A stretch of 64,000 bases of DNA from Microbacterium trichothecenolyticum (GCF_000956465.1 NZ_JYJA01000031.1:62001-126000); one strand, 5' to 3'. Shown: positions 45,289 to 54,268, counted from the first letter of the stretch. Notes: generated by a model from the letters alone, not told the origin. Translations and numbers: made by a program.

Positions 45289-45369
45289 GACAGCTCCTCT
45301 GTTCTGAGTGGAATGCGGGGTCGCGCGTCCCCTCCCGCTTCCGAGGCGATCCCCGCGTGGCCTGATACC

Positions 45370-48300
45370 TCAGTCGCGCACGAGGGTGACGGCATCGGTC
45401 ACCACCGCCTTCGCGTACTGCAGCGCCAGCGGCACGGCGAACTTGTCGTCACCCTCGGTGTAGCGGTGCTGGAGCCCCTGCGCAAGGATCCGCCATGGCC
45501 GCTCGTTCGACGGGGTCGCGGCGTCGCCGTCGTCGGGAACGAACTGCGTGTAGTCATAGGGATGACTCGCGGTCGCACCGAGCGGGACAGAGAAGGTGTC
45601 CACCGCCAGCACGCCGGCGGCGAGATCGACCTGCAGCAGCCGCTGGAAGCCCGTCGCCCGCTCCCCCGTCGGGGTGCGGAACTCCTGGTAGTCCGCGAGC
45701 GCCTCGAGCACGGTGTGCCCCGGGATGCCCCCGGCGTTCTCGGTGACGATCGCGCCGAGCCCGTGGAAGTGGCCGGACAGCACGAGGACCACATTGCGGT
45801 TCGGCGCGACGACGCGCTCCCACAGCCGGTCGCCGTGCGAGACCCATCGCGACGTGGTCGAACGCTCCGCGTCGTCTTCGGCGGTCGCCGGCGTGAGGTG
45901 CTCATGCGTCGAGATGACGATGTTCGCGTCCCGGTGAGAGGCGATGACCTCCTCGGCCCACGCGATCTCCCGGTCGTCATAGGCGTAAGGCAGCGAGACC
46001 ATGACGAACCGTGCGCCGCCGGCCTCGAACGAGGACCAGTTCGCGCTGTTGTCGTCGGGCGTGAGCGAACCGCCGAACCACGGCTGGTCCCGGTACCTCT
46101 CCGGCCCGAAGTATTCGTTGAACAGGTCGTTGCTCACGCCCCGCTTGTTGTCGTGATTGCCCGGAAGCACGCTGTTGGCGATGCCGTTCGCATCCAGCAC
46201 CCCCTGCAGCCGCGACGCCACCTCGTACTCCCGCCGGGCACGATCCTCGGGCTGGGCCGGATCGACCCAGTTCTGGATCAGGTCGCCGGTGTGGGTGACG
46301 AAGGCGAGCTTTCGCGCGCCGGCGTTCTCGGCGAGCCACGCCACCTCGCCCGCGTACACCTCGGGGTACGCCTCCGAGTAGTACTGCGTGTCGGTGATGT
46401 GCCCGAGCGCGAGGTCGTAGTCCGCGGGGTCGGCGAGTCCGTCCGCGTCGCGCGCCGCGGACTCCGTCCTCGGCACCACCTGCACCAGCAGGTCGACCGT
46501 GCCGCCGACCACCTCCTCGCCACGCACGACGCCCTCCAGCCGGATCGGTGCGGTGGCGGCCGCATCCGTCGCCGTCGCCGTGCCGGCGGCTTCGTCGAGG
46601 GCGCGCCAACCCGCGCGGCGCGCGGTTGCGGCGGCAGGAACCCAGACCGACAGCCGCACTTCGGCCCGCCCGACGGAGCGCCCTTGCCACGAGACGGTCC
46701 CGCCCTCGTCGGGCAGGCGCACGCGCATCCGCACATAGGGCAGGTCGTACCCGTCGTCGCGAGCCGCCGGATCGGCGGTGGAGACCTCCCGCTCGTCGGG
46801 CGCAGTCCGGCTGGTGAGCGGCGAGGGCCAGGACCCGGCGTGGGCCGCCTGCACCTCCAGCGGGGTGCCGTCCCCGTCCGCCGGCGCGACCGCGACCGCG
46901 ATGGCCGCGGCCCGGCCCGCGGCCGCATCACCCGTGGCCGCATCGACCGCGTCCGATCGGGCGTCGTCGAGCGCGTGTCGGATCACGTCGTCCGCAGACA
47001 GCCCACGGCGCGGGGCGACCACCCCCGGGCTCTCCGGGGCCGGGACGAAGTCACTCGCGTCATCGCCGGTGAACGCGGTGCGCTGCAGCGTCTCGCCGCG
47101 CAGCCGGTCTACGGCGAAGGTCGACAGCGCGAGTCCTTTCGTGCACGGGCTCGGGACGTCCACGCTGTCGTCCATCTCGTTGCGGTGGAAGATGCCGACG
47201 CTGTCGACGCGGTGTCCCTCGGCGTCCTGCACCCACACGCCGGCTCCCGCGAGCTCGAGCGGCTCGGGGTACGCCGCGTCGGCGGCACCGGCCGCGGGTG
47301 TTCCTTGGAGGGCGGCCGTCCACGTGTCGTCAGGACCCAGCACCGTGCCCGAAGCCACGACGGCGAGGTCGTCCGACCGTCGGAAGCCGTCGGCACCGCA
47401 CGCGACGAGCGTCCAGCCGGAGATGTCGACCTCTCGCGCGCCGAAGTTCGCGAGCTCGACGAAGTTGCGCCGGGGCATCCCGTCGAGCTCGGGGTCGGTG
47501 GCGATCTCGCTCACCGCCACCCCCGGAGGGCCGTCGTACCCGAACGCCGGCGCGATGGATGCCGAGACCGTCCGAACCGCGTTCGGTGCGCCCGGCGTGC
47601 GACTCGCGATCGCGAAGCCGCCGTCGGCCTGCCGCTGCCAGCTCTGCCCCGTGCGGTAGTCCAGCGTCGAGGGCAGCTTGTCGCGTCCGGTCTGGCAGGC
47701 GGTGTCCTCCCGCGAGGACACCCCGACGCCGTCGACACGACGTCCGTCGGCGTCGACGAGGAGGGCACCGTGCACGAGATCGGCCAGCGACGTCTCGACG
47801 CGGATGTCCGCGTGTTCCGCGAATCCGGGACCTCCGATCACCAGGCGCTCACCCGGAGGCAGCGCGGCGCCCGCGCCGAACACGTGCTGGAGCGCTTCGG
47901 TCGGGACCGCTCCGGTGGCGGTGCAGCGGTAGAGCCGCCAGCCGTCGAGGTCCACGACCGCCGTGCCGTCGTTCACGAGCTCGATGAAGTCGTCGCCGCG
48001 CCCGGCCGGGCCCGCCGCGGCGATCTCGGACACCCGCACCGGCTCGGCGGCGGCGTTCGCAAGCCGGTTCGGCTCCCCGGCGGTCGCGACGGCGCGCACC
48101 CAGCGCCCGTCGTCGGACGACCCTGCGCGCTGCCAGCTCTCGCCGAGCGCCGCCGCTGTGGTCACCGGCAGCTCGACACCCCCGCCGCATTCCGACGTCG
48201 TCCGAACGGGATCGTCCGAGTACGCCGCCAGAGCGTCGGCGATCCCGCCCGACGGGGCGACGACGATGAGCCCGTACCCGCGCTCGGAGAGACGGGGTGT

Positions 48301-48633
48301 GGGGAACGCTCGCCGCTCCCCGGCCGCGAGGACGACTCCGCCCAGGTCCGCCTCGGGATCCGACGGGCGAGAGCGCAGACCCTCGTCGTCGCAGCGGAAG
48401 ACCGCGTACCCCGTGAGGTCGACCGGGCGATCCCCCGGATTCGCGAGTTCGAAGAACCCGGAAGCCGATCCCCGAACGCCTGCCGGCGAGACCTCGACGA
48501 GCGACACCGTGCCCGTCGACGCGACGATTCGGCGCGATTCCGCCGCACCGGCGGGAGAGCCGACCGAGGCCGCGATCCCGACGAGGAGAACGGATGCCGC
48601 AAGGATTGTGGTCACACGGTTCGTGGCGCGCAC
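45370..48633 (-). CDS. Secreted lamin-tail-domain / calcineurin-like metallophosphatase protein (1087 aa)
   Basis: A signal peptide (1-30, ending AGA) is followed by three lamin-tail-like beta domains (cores FFELANPGDRPVDLTGYAVF, FIELVNDGTAVVDLDGW, FVELANFGAREVDISGW), a variable middle, and a calcineurin-like phosphoesterase from about residue 750 (GHITDTQ, HTGDLIQNW, PGNHDNKRG, ISTHEH, LSGHFHGLG). GTG 48633 is used. There is no sortase signal or C-terminal anchor. It probably hydrolyses phosphoesters outside the cell while the lamin-tail domains bind a surface or polymer. Substrate unknown. Confidence 0.88.
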   Translation of the reverse strand: MRATNRVTTILAASVLLVGIAASVGSPAGAAESRRIVASTGTVSLVEVSPAGVRGSASGFFELANPGDRPVDLTGYAVFRCDDEGLRSRPSDPEADLGGVVLAAGERRAFPTPRLSERGYGLIVVAPSGGIADALAAYSDDPVRTTSECGGGVELPVTTAAALGESWQRAGSSDDGRWVRAVATAGEPNRLANAAAEPVRVSEIAAAGPAGRGDDFIELVNDGTAVVDLDGWRLYRCTATGAVPTEALQHVFGAGAALPPGERLVIGGPGFAEHADIRVETSLADLVHGALLVDADGRRVDGVGVSSREDTACQTGRDKLPSTLDYRTGQSWQRQADGGFAIASRTPGAPNAVRTVSASIAPAFGYDGPPGVAVSEIATDPELDGMPRRNFVELANFGAREVDISGWTLVACGADGFRRSDDLAVVASGTVLGPDDTWTAALQGTPAAGAADAAYPEPLELAGAGVWVQDAEGHRVDSVGIFHRNEMDDSVDVPSPCTKGLALSTFAVDRLRGETLQRTAFTGDDASDFVPAPESPGVVAPRRGLSADDVIRHALDDARSDAVDAATGDAAAGRAAAIAVAVAPADGDGTPLEVQAAHAGSWPSPLTSRTAPDEREVSTADPAARDDGYDLPYVRMRVRLPDEGGTVSWQGRSVGRAEVRLSVWVPAAATARRAGWRALDEAAGTATATDAAATAPIRLEGVVRGEEVVGGTVDLLVQVVPRTESAARDADGLADPADYDLALGHITDTQYYSEAYPEVYAGEVAWLAENAGARKLAFVTHTGDLIQNWVDPAQPEDRARREYEVASRLQGVLDANGIANSVLPGNHDNKRGVSNDLFNEYFGPERYRDQPWFGGSLTPDDNSANWSSFEAGGARFVMVSLPYAYDDREIAWAEEVIASHRDANIVISTHEHLTPATAEDDAERSTTSRWVSHGDRLWERVVAPNRNVVLVLSGHFHGLGAIVTENAGGIPGHTVLEALADYQEFRTPTGERATGFQRLLQVDLAAGVLAVDTFSVPLGATASHPYDYTQFVPDDGDAATPSNERPWRILAQGLQHRYTEGDDKFAVPLALQYAKAVVTDAVTLVRD

Positions 48634-48712
48634 GCCCTGACCGTGTCCCGGCGAGGTGAACCGTCGCGGGCCCCGCGGCGATCATCCGGTGTACGGCTGC
48701 GGGACGGTTGCC

Positions 48713-49429
48713 TCAGCCGGCCGCGGCGACGGCCTCCGCAACGACGGCGGGGTCGGTGACGTCGTGCCCCGCCGAGCCGCCGCCGGGACCGGACGGAGCA
48801 TCGCGGCCCGCGCGCCCTCGCGCCGACAGGTGCACCGCGTCGACACCGGCCGCGAACAGTGCGGGGATGTCGGCCGGCAGCACGCCGCCGCCCGCCATGA
48901 CCTCGACGCTTCCCGAGCGCGCCGCGAATGCGGCGAGCATGGCCACCCCGTCGATGGAGCGCGGAGCACCGCCCGAGGTGAGCACGCGGTCGACACCCTC
49001 GGCCACCAGCGCGTCGAAGACGGCCGCCGGATCGGCGGCGGCGTCGACGGCGCGGTGGAACACGAGCGTCGCCGGGCCCGCGGCATCCCGCCATCTGCGC
49101 AGTGCGTCGACGTCGAGGCCGCCCGCCGAGGTCAGTGCGCCGACGACCACGCCGCCCGCGCCGCGCTCGACGCACGCGCGGATGTCGGCACACACCAGCG
49201 CGACCTCGTCGGGCTCGTAGACGAACCCGCCGCCGCGGGGGCGTACGAGCACGTTCACAGTCGCGGGGTCGACGGCCGCGAGCACGGCTTCGAGGGTGGC
49301 GAGCGACGGCGTCAGCCCGCCGAGGTCGAGGGCCTGGCACAGCTCGAGACGGGCGGCCCCGGCCGCGATCGCGGAGCGGGCCCCTGCGGGGTCTTGGACG
49401 GCGATCTCGACAGGGCGCGGAGCGGACAT
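48713..49429 (-). CDS. cutC: CutC family protein, copy 1 (238 aa)
   Basis: TIM-barrel CutC protein with VEIAVQD, LELCQAL, VNVLVRPRGGGFVY, TLVFHRAVD, VLTSGG and AGVDAVHLSARG. CutC was named for copper tolerance, but a direct copper role is disputed. ATG 49429 is 6 bp after TAGGCT (leaderless). A second, clearly paralogous copy lies 7.5 kb away in the fucosidase operon; here the gene stands alone. Confidence 0.88.
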   Translation of the reverse strand: MSAPRPVEIAVQDPAGARSAIAAGAARLELCQALDLGGLTPSLATLEAVLAAVDPATVNVLVRPRGGGFVYEPDEVALVCADIRACVERGAGGVVVGALTSAGGLDVDALRRWRDAAGPATLVFHRAVDAAADPAAVFDALVAEGVDRVLTSGGAPRSIDGVAMLAAFAARSGSVEVMAGGGVLPADIPALFAAGVDAVHLSARGRAGRDAPSGPGGGSAGHDVTDPAVVAEAVAAAG

Positions 49430-49472
49430 GCCGTGAGCCTAGTCCGGCGGTGCGCCCCACCGCAGACACGGC

Positions 49473-49504
49473 GAGACCCGCCGCACTCCCGGGCGGCGGG
49501 TCTC
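49473..49504 (-). terminator. Terminator of the 68-residue ORF
   Basis: GAGACCCGCCG (49473-49483 region) and CGGCGGGTCTC (49494-49504) form an 11-bp stem just past the stop of the small gene and upstream of cutC copy 1. Confidence 0.65.
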
Positions 49505-49511
49505 GACGGAA

Positions 49512-49718
49512 TCAGGAGAATCGCAGCTGCCGCGGCCTCGTGAAGAGGTGCCGGAACCACAAGCCGATGCCTGTGGAGACGCGTGACGCCGGGCTTTCCG
49601 GCGTGATCGTCGCGCCACGATCGGCGATGCTGCGGAGAATCTCGTTCTCGCGATCCAGGGCGGCCGCCCGCTCGCGATCGAGCCGGTCGGCCGTGAAGGT
49701 CAGGGTGCTCCCGTCCAT
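49512..49718 (-). CDS. Small hypothetical protein divergent from the SARP/STAND gene (68 aa)
   Basis: ATG 49718 has AAAGGA 7 bp upstream; in-frame ATG 49733 is less likely. The peptide has a charged coiled-coil-like helix (LDRERAAALDRENEILRSIAD, in part DRENEILRSIAD) and an amphipathic aromatic C-terminus (GLWFRHLFTRPRQLRFS). No family recognised. It is flanked by a terminator and shares the 199-bp intergenic region with the giant regulator, so it is a candidate target or partner of that protein. Confidence 0.6.
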   Translation of the reverse strand: MDGSTLTFTADRLDRERAAALDRENEILRSIADRGATITPESPASRVSTGIGLWFRHLFTRPRQLRFS

Positions 49719-49825
49719 GGCCGTTCCTTTCATGATGCTCGCCCGGGTTGGCGAGGGTTGTGTGATGTGAGTCGCGGTCGCGGTGCGGTGATACGCCGGG
49801 CCGTGAACACAGCGTCGCGGCATCC

Positions 49826-49876
49826 GGTATCGGAATCGTGCCCGCCCGGTACTGGTCCGGTACTGATCCGGAGCGG
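49826..49876 (+). repeat. 11-bp-periodic direct repeats, candidate SARP operator
   Basis: Heptamers GGTATCG (49826), GGTACTG (49848), GGTACTG (49859) and GGAGCGG (49870) start at exact multiples of 11 bp; the 49837 position is degenerate. SARP/BTAD regulators bind direct heptamers repeated every 11 bp next to the -35 box. The array ends 7 bp before the TTGACG of the adjacent regulator gene, so autoregulation is likely. Confidence 0.6.
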
Positions 49877-49882
49877 ATGCCG

Positions 49883-49911
49883 TTGACGCTCGTATCGGCG
49901 GAGATCACACT
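49883..49911 (+). promoter_or_regulatory. Promoter of the SARP/STAND gene
   Basis: TTGACG (49883-49888), 17-bp spacer, CACACT (49906-49911), then 6 bp to ATG 49918: a leaderless start. The weak -10 fits a promoter needing an activator. Confidence 0.6.
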
Positions 49912-49917
49912 GCAACC

Positions 49918-52900
49918 ATGGCCATCAGGGTCCTGGGGCCGCTCGACACGGGGACAGAGCAGACCCTGAGCCCGCGGGAGCGGGTTGTGCTCGCCGCACT
50001 CATCGTGCGAGCGGGACGGACTGTCGCGCCGGGCGATCTCGCGCAGGCGTGCTGGGGCGAGGACCCGCCGCGCACGTGGCCGCAGCAGGTCAAGACCTGC
50101 GTCGCGCGCATCCGGGCCGGGCTCGGAAGCGCCGCCATCGTGACGCGGGGCTCCGAGTACAGCCTCGGCATCGACCCGGCCACGATCGATGCATTCGAAT
50201 TCGAGCGCCTCGTCTCGAGCGCTCGGCAGCATGCGCTGCACGACGAGCACGATCGCGCGGTCGATGCGTACCGGCGGGCGCTCGAACTGTGGCGCGGCGA
50301 GCCCTACGCCGAACTCGCGGACTGGGAGCCTGCGGCGGTGGAGGCCGAGCGCCTCATCGAGATCCGCGACAGCGCCCAGGAGGAGCTGCTCGAAGCACGA
50401 CTGGCGGAAGGCGAGCATCGCGCCGTCATCGCCGACGCGGAGCGCCTCGTGCGCGCGGCACCGCTTCGCGAGGATCGCTGGGCGATCCTCGCGATCGCGA
50501 ACTACCGCGCCGGCCGGCAGGCGGAGGCGCTCGCGACCGTCCGCGCTGCGCGCGTCCGGCTCGCGGAGGAACTCGGCATCGACATCGGTCCGCGCCTGGG
50601 CGAACTCGAATCGTCGATGCTGCAGCAGGATCCCGCGCTCATGCTCGTCAAGACGCAGCATCGCGTCAGCGATTCGTGCCCATACCGCGGCCTTGCGGCC
50701 TACTCGATCGTCGACGCGGACGAGTTCTTCGGACGGGAGGGCGATATCGACACCCTCCTGCAGCGCGTGCGCCCGGGGACGCTGACCGCCGTGGTCGGCG
50801 CGTCCGGATCGGGGAAGTCGTCCCTCGTGTTCGCCGGTCTCCTCCCGCACGCGTCGGAAGGCCGTCGGGTCGCCGTCGTCACTGCGGGGCGCGAGGCCGC
50901 CGCCCACCTGCGGGCGCGCATCGAGCAGCGCGGCGCCGACGACATCGTGGTCGTCGACCAATCGGAAGCGCTTTTCCAGCTCCCCGAGCAGGAGCGGGAG
51001 GAACTGTGCACGCTGGTCGCCGGCGTCCTCGCAGCCGGGTCGGCGGTCGTCTTGACTCTTCGCAGCGACTTCCTCGACAGGGCGACGGGGCTGCCTCATA
51101 TCGGCACGCTCATCGGCCGCGGGGTCTATGCCATCGGGCCGTTGAGTCTCGCCGGACTCCGCGAGGCGATCGAGTACCCCGCGACGCGCGCGGGTCTCCG
51201 CCTCGAACCGGGACTGGTCGAGCTGGTCGTGAGGGATGCCGACGACCGGCGCAGCACGCTGCCCCATGTCTCGCACGCCCTGGTCGAGACCTGGATCCGG
51301 CGCGAGGGAGCCACGCTCACCGTCGCCGGATATGAGGCATCCGGGGGGATCGTCGGCGCCATCGCACAGTCGGCCGAGAGCCTTTACCGGTCGCTCGACG
51401 ACGAGGATGCGGGTGCCTGCCGATCCCTCATGCTGCGCCTCGTTCACCGCGGAGTCGACGGCGCGTCGGTGCGCCGCACCGCTCAGCTGGCACCGCTCGT
51501 CGCGGATCCGGCTCGCCGCAGGGTGCTCGATCGCCTCGTGACCGCGCGTCTGCTCGCGACCGACGGCGACGAGGTCTCTGTCGCCCACGAAGCCGTGGCC
51601 ACGGCGTGGCCTCGTCTGGACGGTTGGCTGGAGGAGGATGCCGAGGGTGCGCGCCTCGTCGCGACGGTGGCGACCGCTGCCGAGCTGTGGAGCGGCGCCG
51701 GCAGGCGGGACGAGGATCTGCTCCGCGGAGCCCGGTTGCATGCCGCGCTGGACTGGCGGGACGAGGCACAGCCCGATCTCACCGCAGTGGAGCGAGAGCT
51801 GCTCGACGCGTCGGCCGAGCGCGAGCAGGACGAGGTGCGCGAGCTCGGCGAGCGGGCGGCCCGCGAGAAGCGGAGCAACCGACGTCTCCGATGGGCTGTC
51901 GGCGGCGCCGGAGTGCTGCTCGTGGCTGCCATCGTCGGTGGCAGCCTCGCAGCGATCCGAGGCGGCGAAGCGCAGGTCGCCGCAGAGAACGCGAGCGTCG
52001 AGGCGCTCGTGGCGACTTCGCTCTCGCTGCTCGATCAGGATCGGGAGGCGGCCGCGCTCCTCGCTGCGGAGGCATACCGCAGGTGGCCCGAAGATCCGCG
52101 GACGCGATCCGCGCTCTGGGGTGTCATGACGAACTCGGGAGGAGTCGTCGCCGTTCACCACGGAGGCGACGCGTCCGTTCCTTGGCTGGATGTCGTTCCG
52201 GGCACGGACACCGCGGTTCGGGTGTCGGTGGCGCCGGCCGATCCGACAGCGTCCATCGTAGACATCGTGGATGTCGCGACCGGCGAGTCCCTGCGCGTGC
52301 TGGACACCGCTCTGCCGGCGGCCGAGGGCGCATCGGAGCGCAGCGTCTCGGTGAGCCCGGATGGATCCGTCGCGGCGATCAGCGTGTTCGTCCATCCCGA
52401 CCCGCCGGCCGACGATACGTGCTGCTGGACGCACCTGTCGGTGATCGATCTCGCGACAGGAGGATCTCGGCCCGAAATCGACGTCGTTCACGCAATACTG
52501 ACCACTGGCGCGGCATGGGATGCGGCGAGCCGGAACTTCTTCATGGCCGACGCGAACACGGCCGACCTGATCTCGGTCGACGCGACATCGGGTGTGGTGC
52601 GGGCCTCGAGCGGCTGGGCATCCTCCGCGCAGCAACCCCTGAATCAGGTGCAGTTCTACGCAGCCCCGGCCGTGATCGACGACCGCCTCGTCGCCGTCGG
52701 CGCCGGCCACGAGATCCGGATGTACGACCAGCACTCGCTCGCGCTCACGCGCACGATCCCCTTCGACGACGACCGATCCAGCGAGGCGCTCATCACCGAC
52801 GGCCGGGGTGGCCTCGTGGCCGCGGGGTGGGACGGCACTGTCCGCATCGCCCCCGACGGCACCGTGGCGTGGCGTCGCTACGGGGACGCGACCGCGACCT

Positions 52901-54156
52901 GCGTGGCTCTGCACCTTGCGTCCGCCGACACGATCGCGTGCGGATCCTACGGAGGGCTGTCGCTGCTCGATCTCGACACCGGCGAGCCGACAGGGGCGGG
53001 GGCACCGCTCCAGTACAACCGCAAGGCGTTCTTCGACACCATCGACGACGAGTCGCTGCTCGCGTTCCCCACGGTCCCCGCGGTCTGGCTGCGCTGGCGG
53101 ATCGACGGCGGCGGCGCGGGAGCGGACGTCGTCGCGAAAGGACGCGAACTTCTCGAAGGACCCGAGGCGGGAGGCTCTCTCGTCGTCACCCAGCCGTCGG
53201 GCGGCGGTTCCATGCAGCTGTGGGACATCGACCGCGACGTCCCCGTCGGGAAGGAGTCGGCGCGGATCATCCCGCTCGGCAGCGGTGTGGTCGCGCGCTT
53301 CGCCGAGTACGAGCCGGGTCCCCTGTTCGCCCGGTATGAGCCCCGGTGGGGTCGGCCGACGCTCGAGCGCGTGTCGACGGAAGAAGAGATCCCGCTGCGC
53401 ATACCGGACCTGCCGGACTCGGTGACCCTCTTCCCGGGCGGCTGGGCGACTCCCGCCTTCGCCGCGTGGCCCGAGGGCGTCGTCGCCTTCGATCCTTCGA
53501 CGGGCCGGGCCCTCGGCCCCATCGTCACGCCTCCAGAGGGCCGCTTCGCGACGGTGACATCGGTGAGCGAGACGCCCGACTCCACGCTGGCGGTGATCAC
53601 CTGGTGGAATGAGGAGCGAGCAGCCTCCGAGACCGGCGTCTTCGACTTCACGACCGGCGAGCTCCTCGCACGCGGTCTCTTCGGTCTGGAAGGAAGCCTC
53701 GCCGTCGACGATGACCGCATGATCGGCGTGGCGGCCGACGACGCGCGGATCTACGACCTTCGCACACTCGAGCCGCTGGTGGCCCTCCCCCGAGCGGCGG
53801 GAGGCGGCAATCGGATCGGGGTCAGCGCCGACGGTCGCACGCTGCTGAACGTCGGATACAACAACACGCTCACGCTCTACGATCTGGCGGGAAACGTGGC
53901 CCTCGCAGCCCCTCTCGACGGCCGTGCGGACGCGACCCGCATCTCCGGCGGGTTCCTCACGGCGGACGGCCAGACTCTGATGGAGGCTCTGCCGAACGGC
54001 ATCCGGATCTGGGATCTGCGCGCCAGGCAGCAGGCGACTCAGGCGTGCGCGCTGGCCGGGCGAGAGCTCACCGCGGACGAATGGTCGACATACTTCGCGG
54101 GCGAGGAGCAGGTGAAGACGTGCACCGCGCTGGTCTCAGCCGCCGCCACCGACTGA
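49918..54156 (+). CDS. SARP/BTAD - nSTAND-like NTPase - transmembrane - beta-propeller regulator (1412 aa)
   Basis: Domains in order: OmpR/SARP-type winged helix (about 1-92, with TWPQQVKTCVARIRAGLG), BTAD helical repeats (95-235), a STAND-like P-loop NTPase (Walker A GASGSGKS 294-301; Walker B-like IVVVDQSEA 343-351), a helical relay to about 640, one transmembrane helix (about 659-681), then a long region of beta-rich, loosely WD40-like blades (700-1400). The NTPase region CPYRGLAAYSIVDADEFFGRE is the usual nSTAND1 entry. If the helix is inserted, DNA-binding and NTPase face the cytoplasm and the propeller lies outside, making a one-protein sensor-to-promoter switch. ATG 49918 is leaderless. 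Ligand and targets unknown; a defence or stress-sensing role is inference. Confidence 0.85.
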   Translation: MAIRVLGPLDTGTEQTLSPRERVVLAALIVRAGRTVAPGDLAQACWGEDPPRTWPQQVKTCVARIRAGLGSAAIVTRGSEYSLGIDPATIDAFEFERLVSSARQHALHDEHDRAVDAYRRALELWRGEPYAELADWEPAAVEAERLIEIRDSAQEELLEARLAEGEHRAVIADAERLVRAAPLREDRWAILAIANYRAGRQAEALATVRAARVRLAEELGIDIGPRLGELESSMLQQDPALMLVKTQHRVSDSCPYRGLAAYSIVDADEFFGREGDIDTLLQRVRPGTLTAVVGASGSGKSSLVFAGLLPHASEGRRVAVVTAGREAAAHLRARIEQRGADDIVVVDQSEALFQLPEQEREELCTLVAGVLAAGSAVVLTLRSDFLDRATGLPHIGTLIGRGVYAIGPLSLAGLREAIEYPATRAGLRLEPGLVELVVRDADDRRSTLPHVSHALVETWIRREGATLTVAGYEASGGIVGAIAQSAESLYRSLDDEDAGACRSLMLRLVHRGVDGASVRRTAQLAPLVADPARRRVLDRLVTARLLATDGDEVSVAHEAVATAWPRLDGWLEEDAEGARLVATVATAAELWSGAGRRDEDLLRGARLHAALDWRDEAQPDLTAVERELLDASAEREQDEVRELGERAAREKRSNRRLRWAVGGAGVLLVAAIVGGSLAAIRGGEAQVAAENASVEALVATSLSLLDQDREAAALLAAEAYRRWPEDPRTRSALWGVMTNSGGVVAVHHGGDASVPWLDVVPGTDTAVRVSVAPADPTASIVDIVDVATGESLRVLDTALPAAEGASERSVSVSPDGSVAAISVFVHPDPPADDTCCWTHLSVIDLATGGSRPEIDVVHAILTTGAAWDAASRNFFMADANTADLISVDATSGVVRASSGWASSAQQPLNQVQFYAAPAVIDDRLVAVGAGHEIRMYDQHSLALTRTIPFDDDRSSEALITDGRGGLVAAGWDGTVRIAPDGTVAWRRYGDATATCVALHLASADTIACGSYGGLSLLDLDTGEPTGAGAPLQYNRKAFFDTIDDESLLAFPTVPAVWLRWRIDGGGAGADVVAKGRELLEGPEAGGSLVVTQPSGGGSMQLWDIDRDVPVGKESARIIPLGSGVVARFAEYEPGPLFARYEPRWGRPTLERVSTEEEIPLRIPDLPDSVTLFPGGWATPAFAAWPEGVVAFDPSTGRALGPIVTPPEGRFATVTSVSETPDSTLAVITWWNEERAASETGVFDFTTGELLARGLFGLEGSLAVDDDRMIGVAADDARIYDLRTLEPLVALPRAAGGGNRIGVSADGRTLLNVGYNNTLTLYDLAGNVALAAPLDGRADATRISGGFLTADGQTLMEALPNGIRIWDLRARQQATQACALAGRELTADEWSTYFAGEEQVKTCTALVSAAATD

Positions 54157-54226
54157 GACCGGCTTGCGGACCGCGGCTCCCGATCCGCGCTGACGTCCTG
54201 ACGGGGAGACCCCGAGGGTGCGGTGA

Positions 54227-54256
54227 GGGCCCGGCACTCCGGAGGTTGCCGGGCCC
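54227..54256. terminator. Convergent terminator after the SARP/STAND gene
   Basis: GGGCCCGGCA and TGCCGGGCCC (54227-54236 and 54247-54256) form a 10-bp stem with a 10-base loop between two convergent genes. Confidence 0.7.
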
Positions 54257-54268
54257 CGGCGGCGGGCG

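Noticed and set aside
43825..48759. A 1644-codon open frame on the plus strand
   Set aside because: It runs antisense to at least four well-supported minus-strand genes, is extremely Arg/Gly/Asp-rich and has no domain; this is a typical high-GC shadow frame.
49826..49876. The short direct repeats as a CRISPR array
   Set aside because: Units are 7 bp with 4-bp spacers, no cas genes are near, and the phasing fits SARP binding instead.
49312..52914. A 1200-codon open frame on the minus strand
   Set aside because: It is antisense to the SARP/STAND gene and runs in another frame across the 68-residue ORF and into cutC copy 1; its composition is that of a shadow frame.
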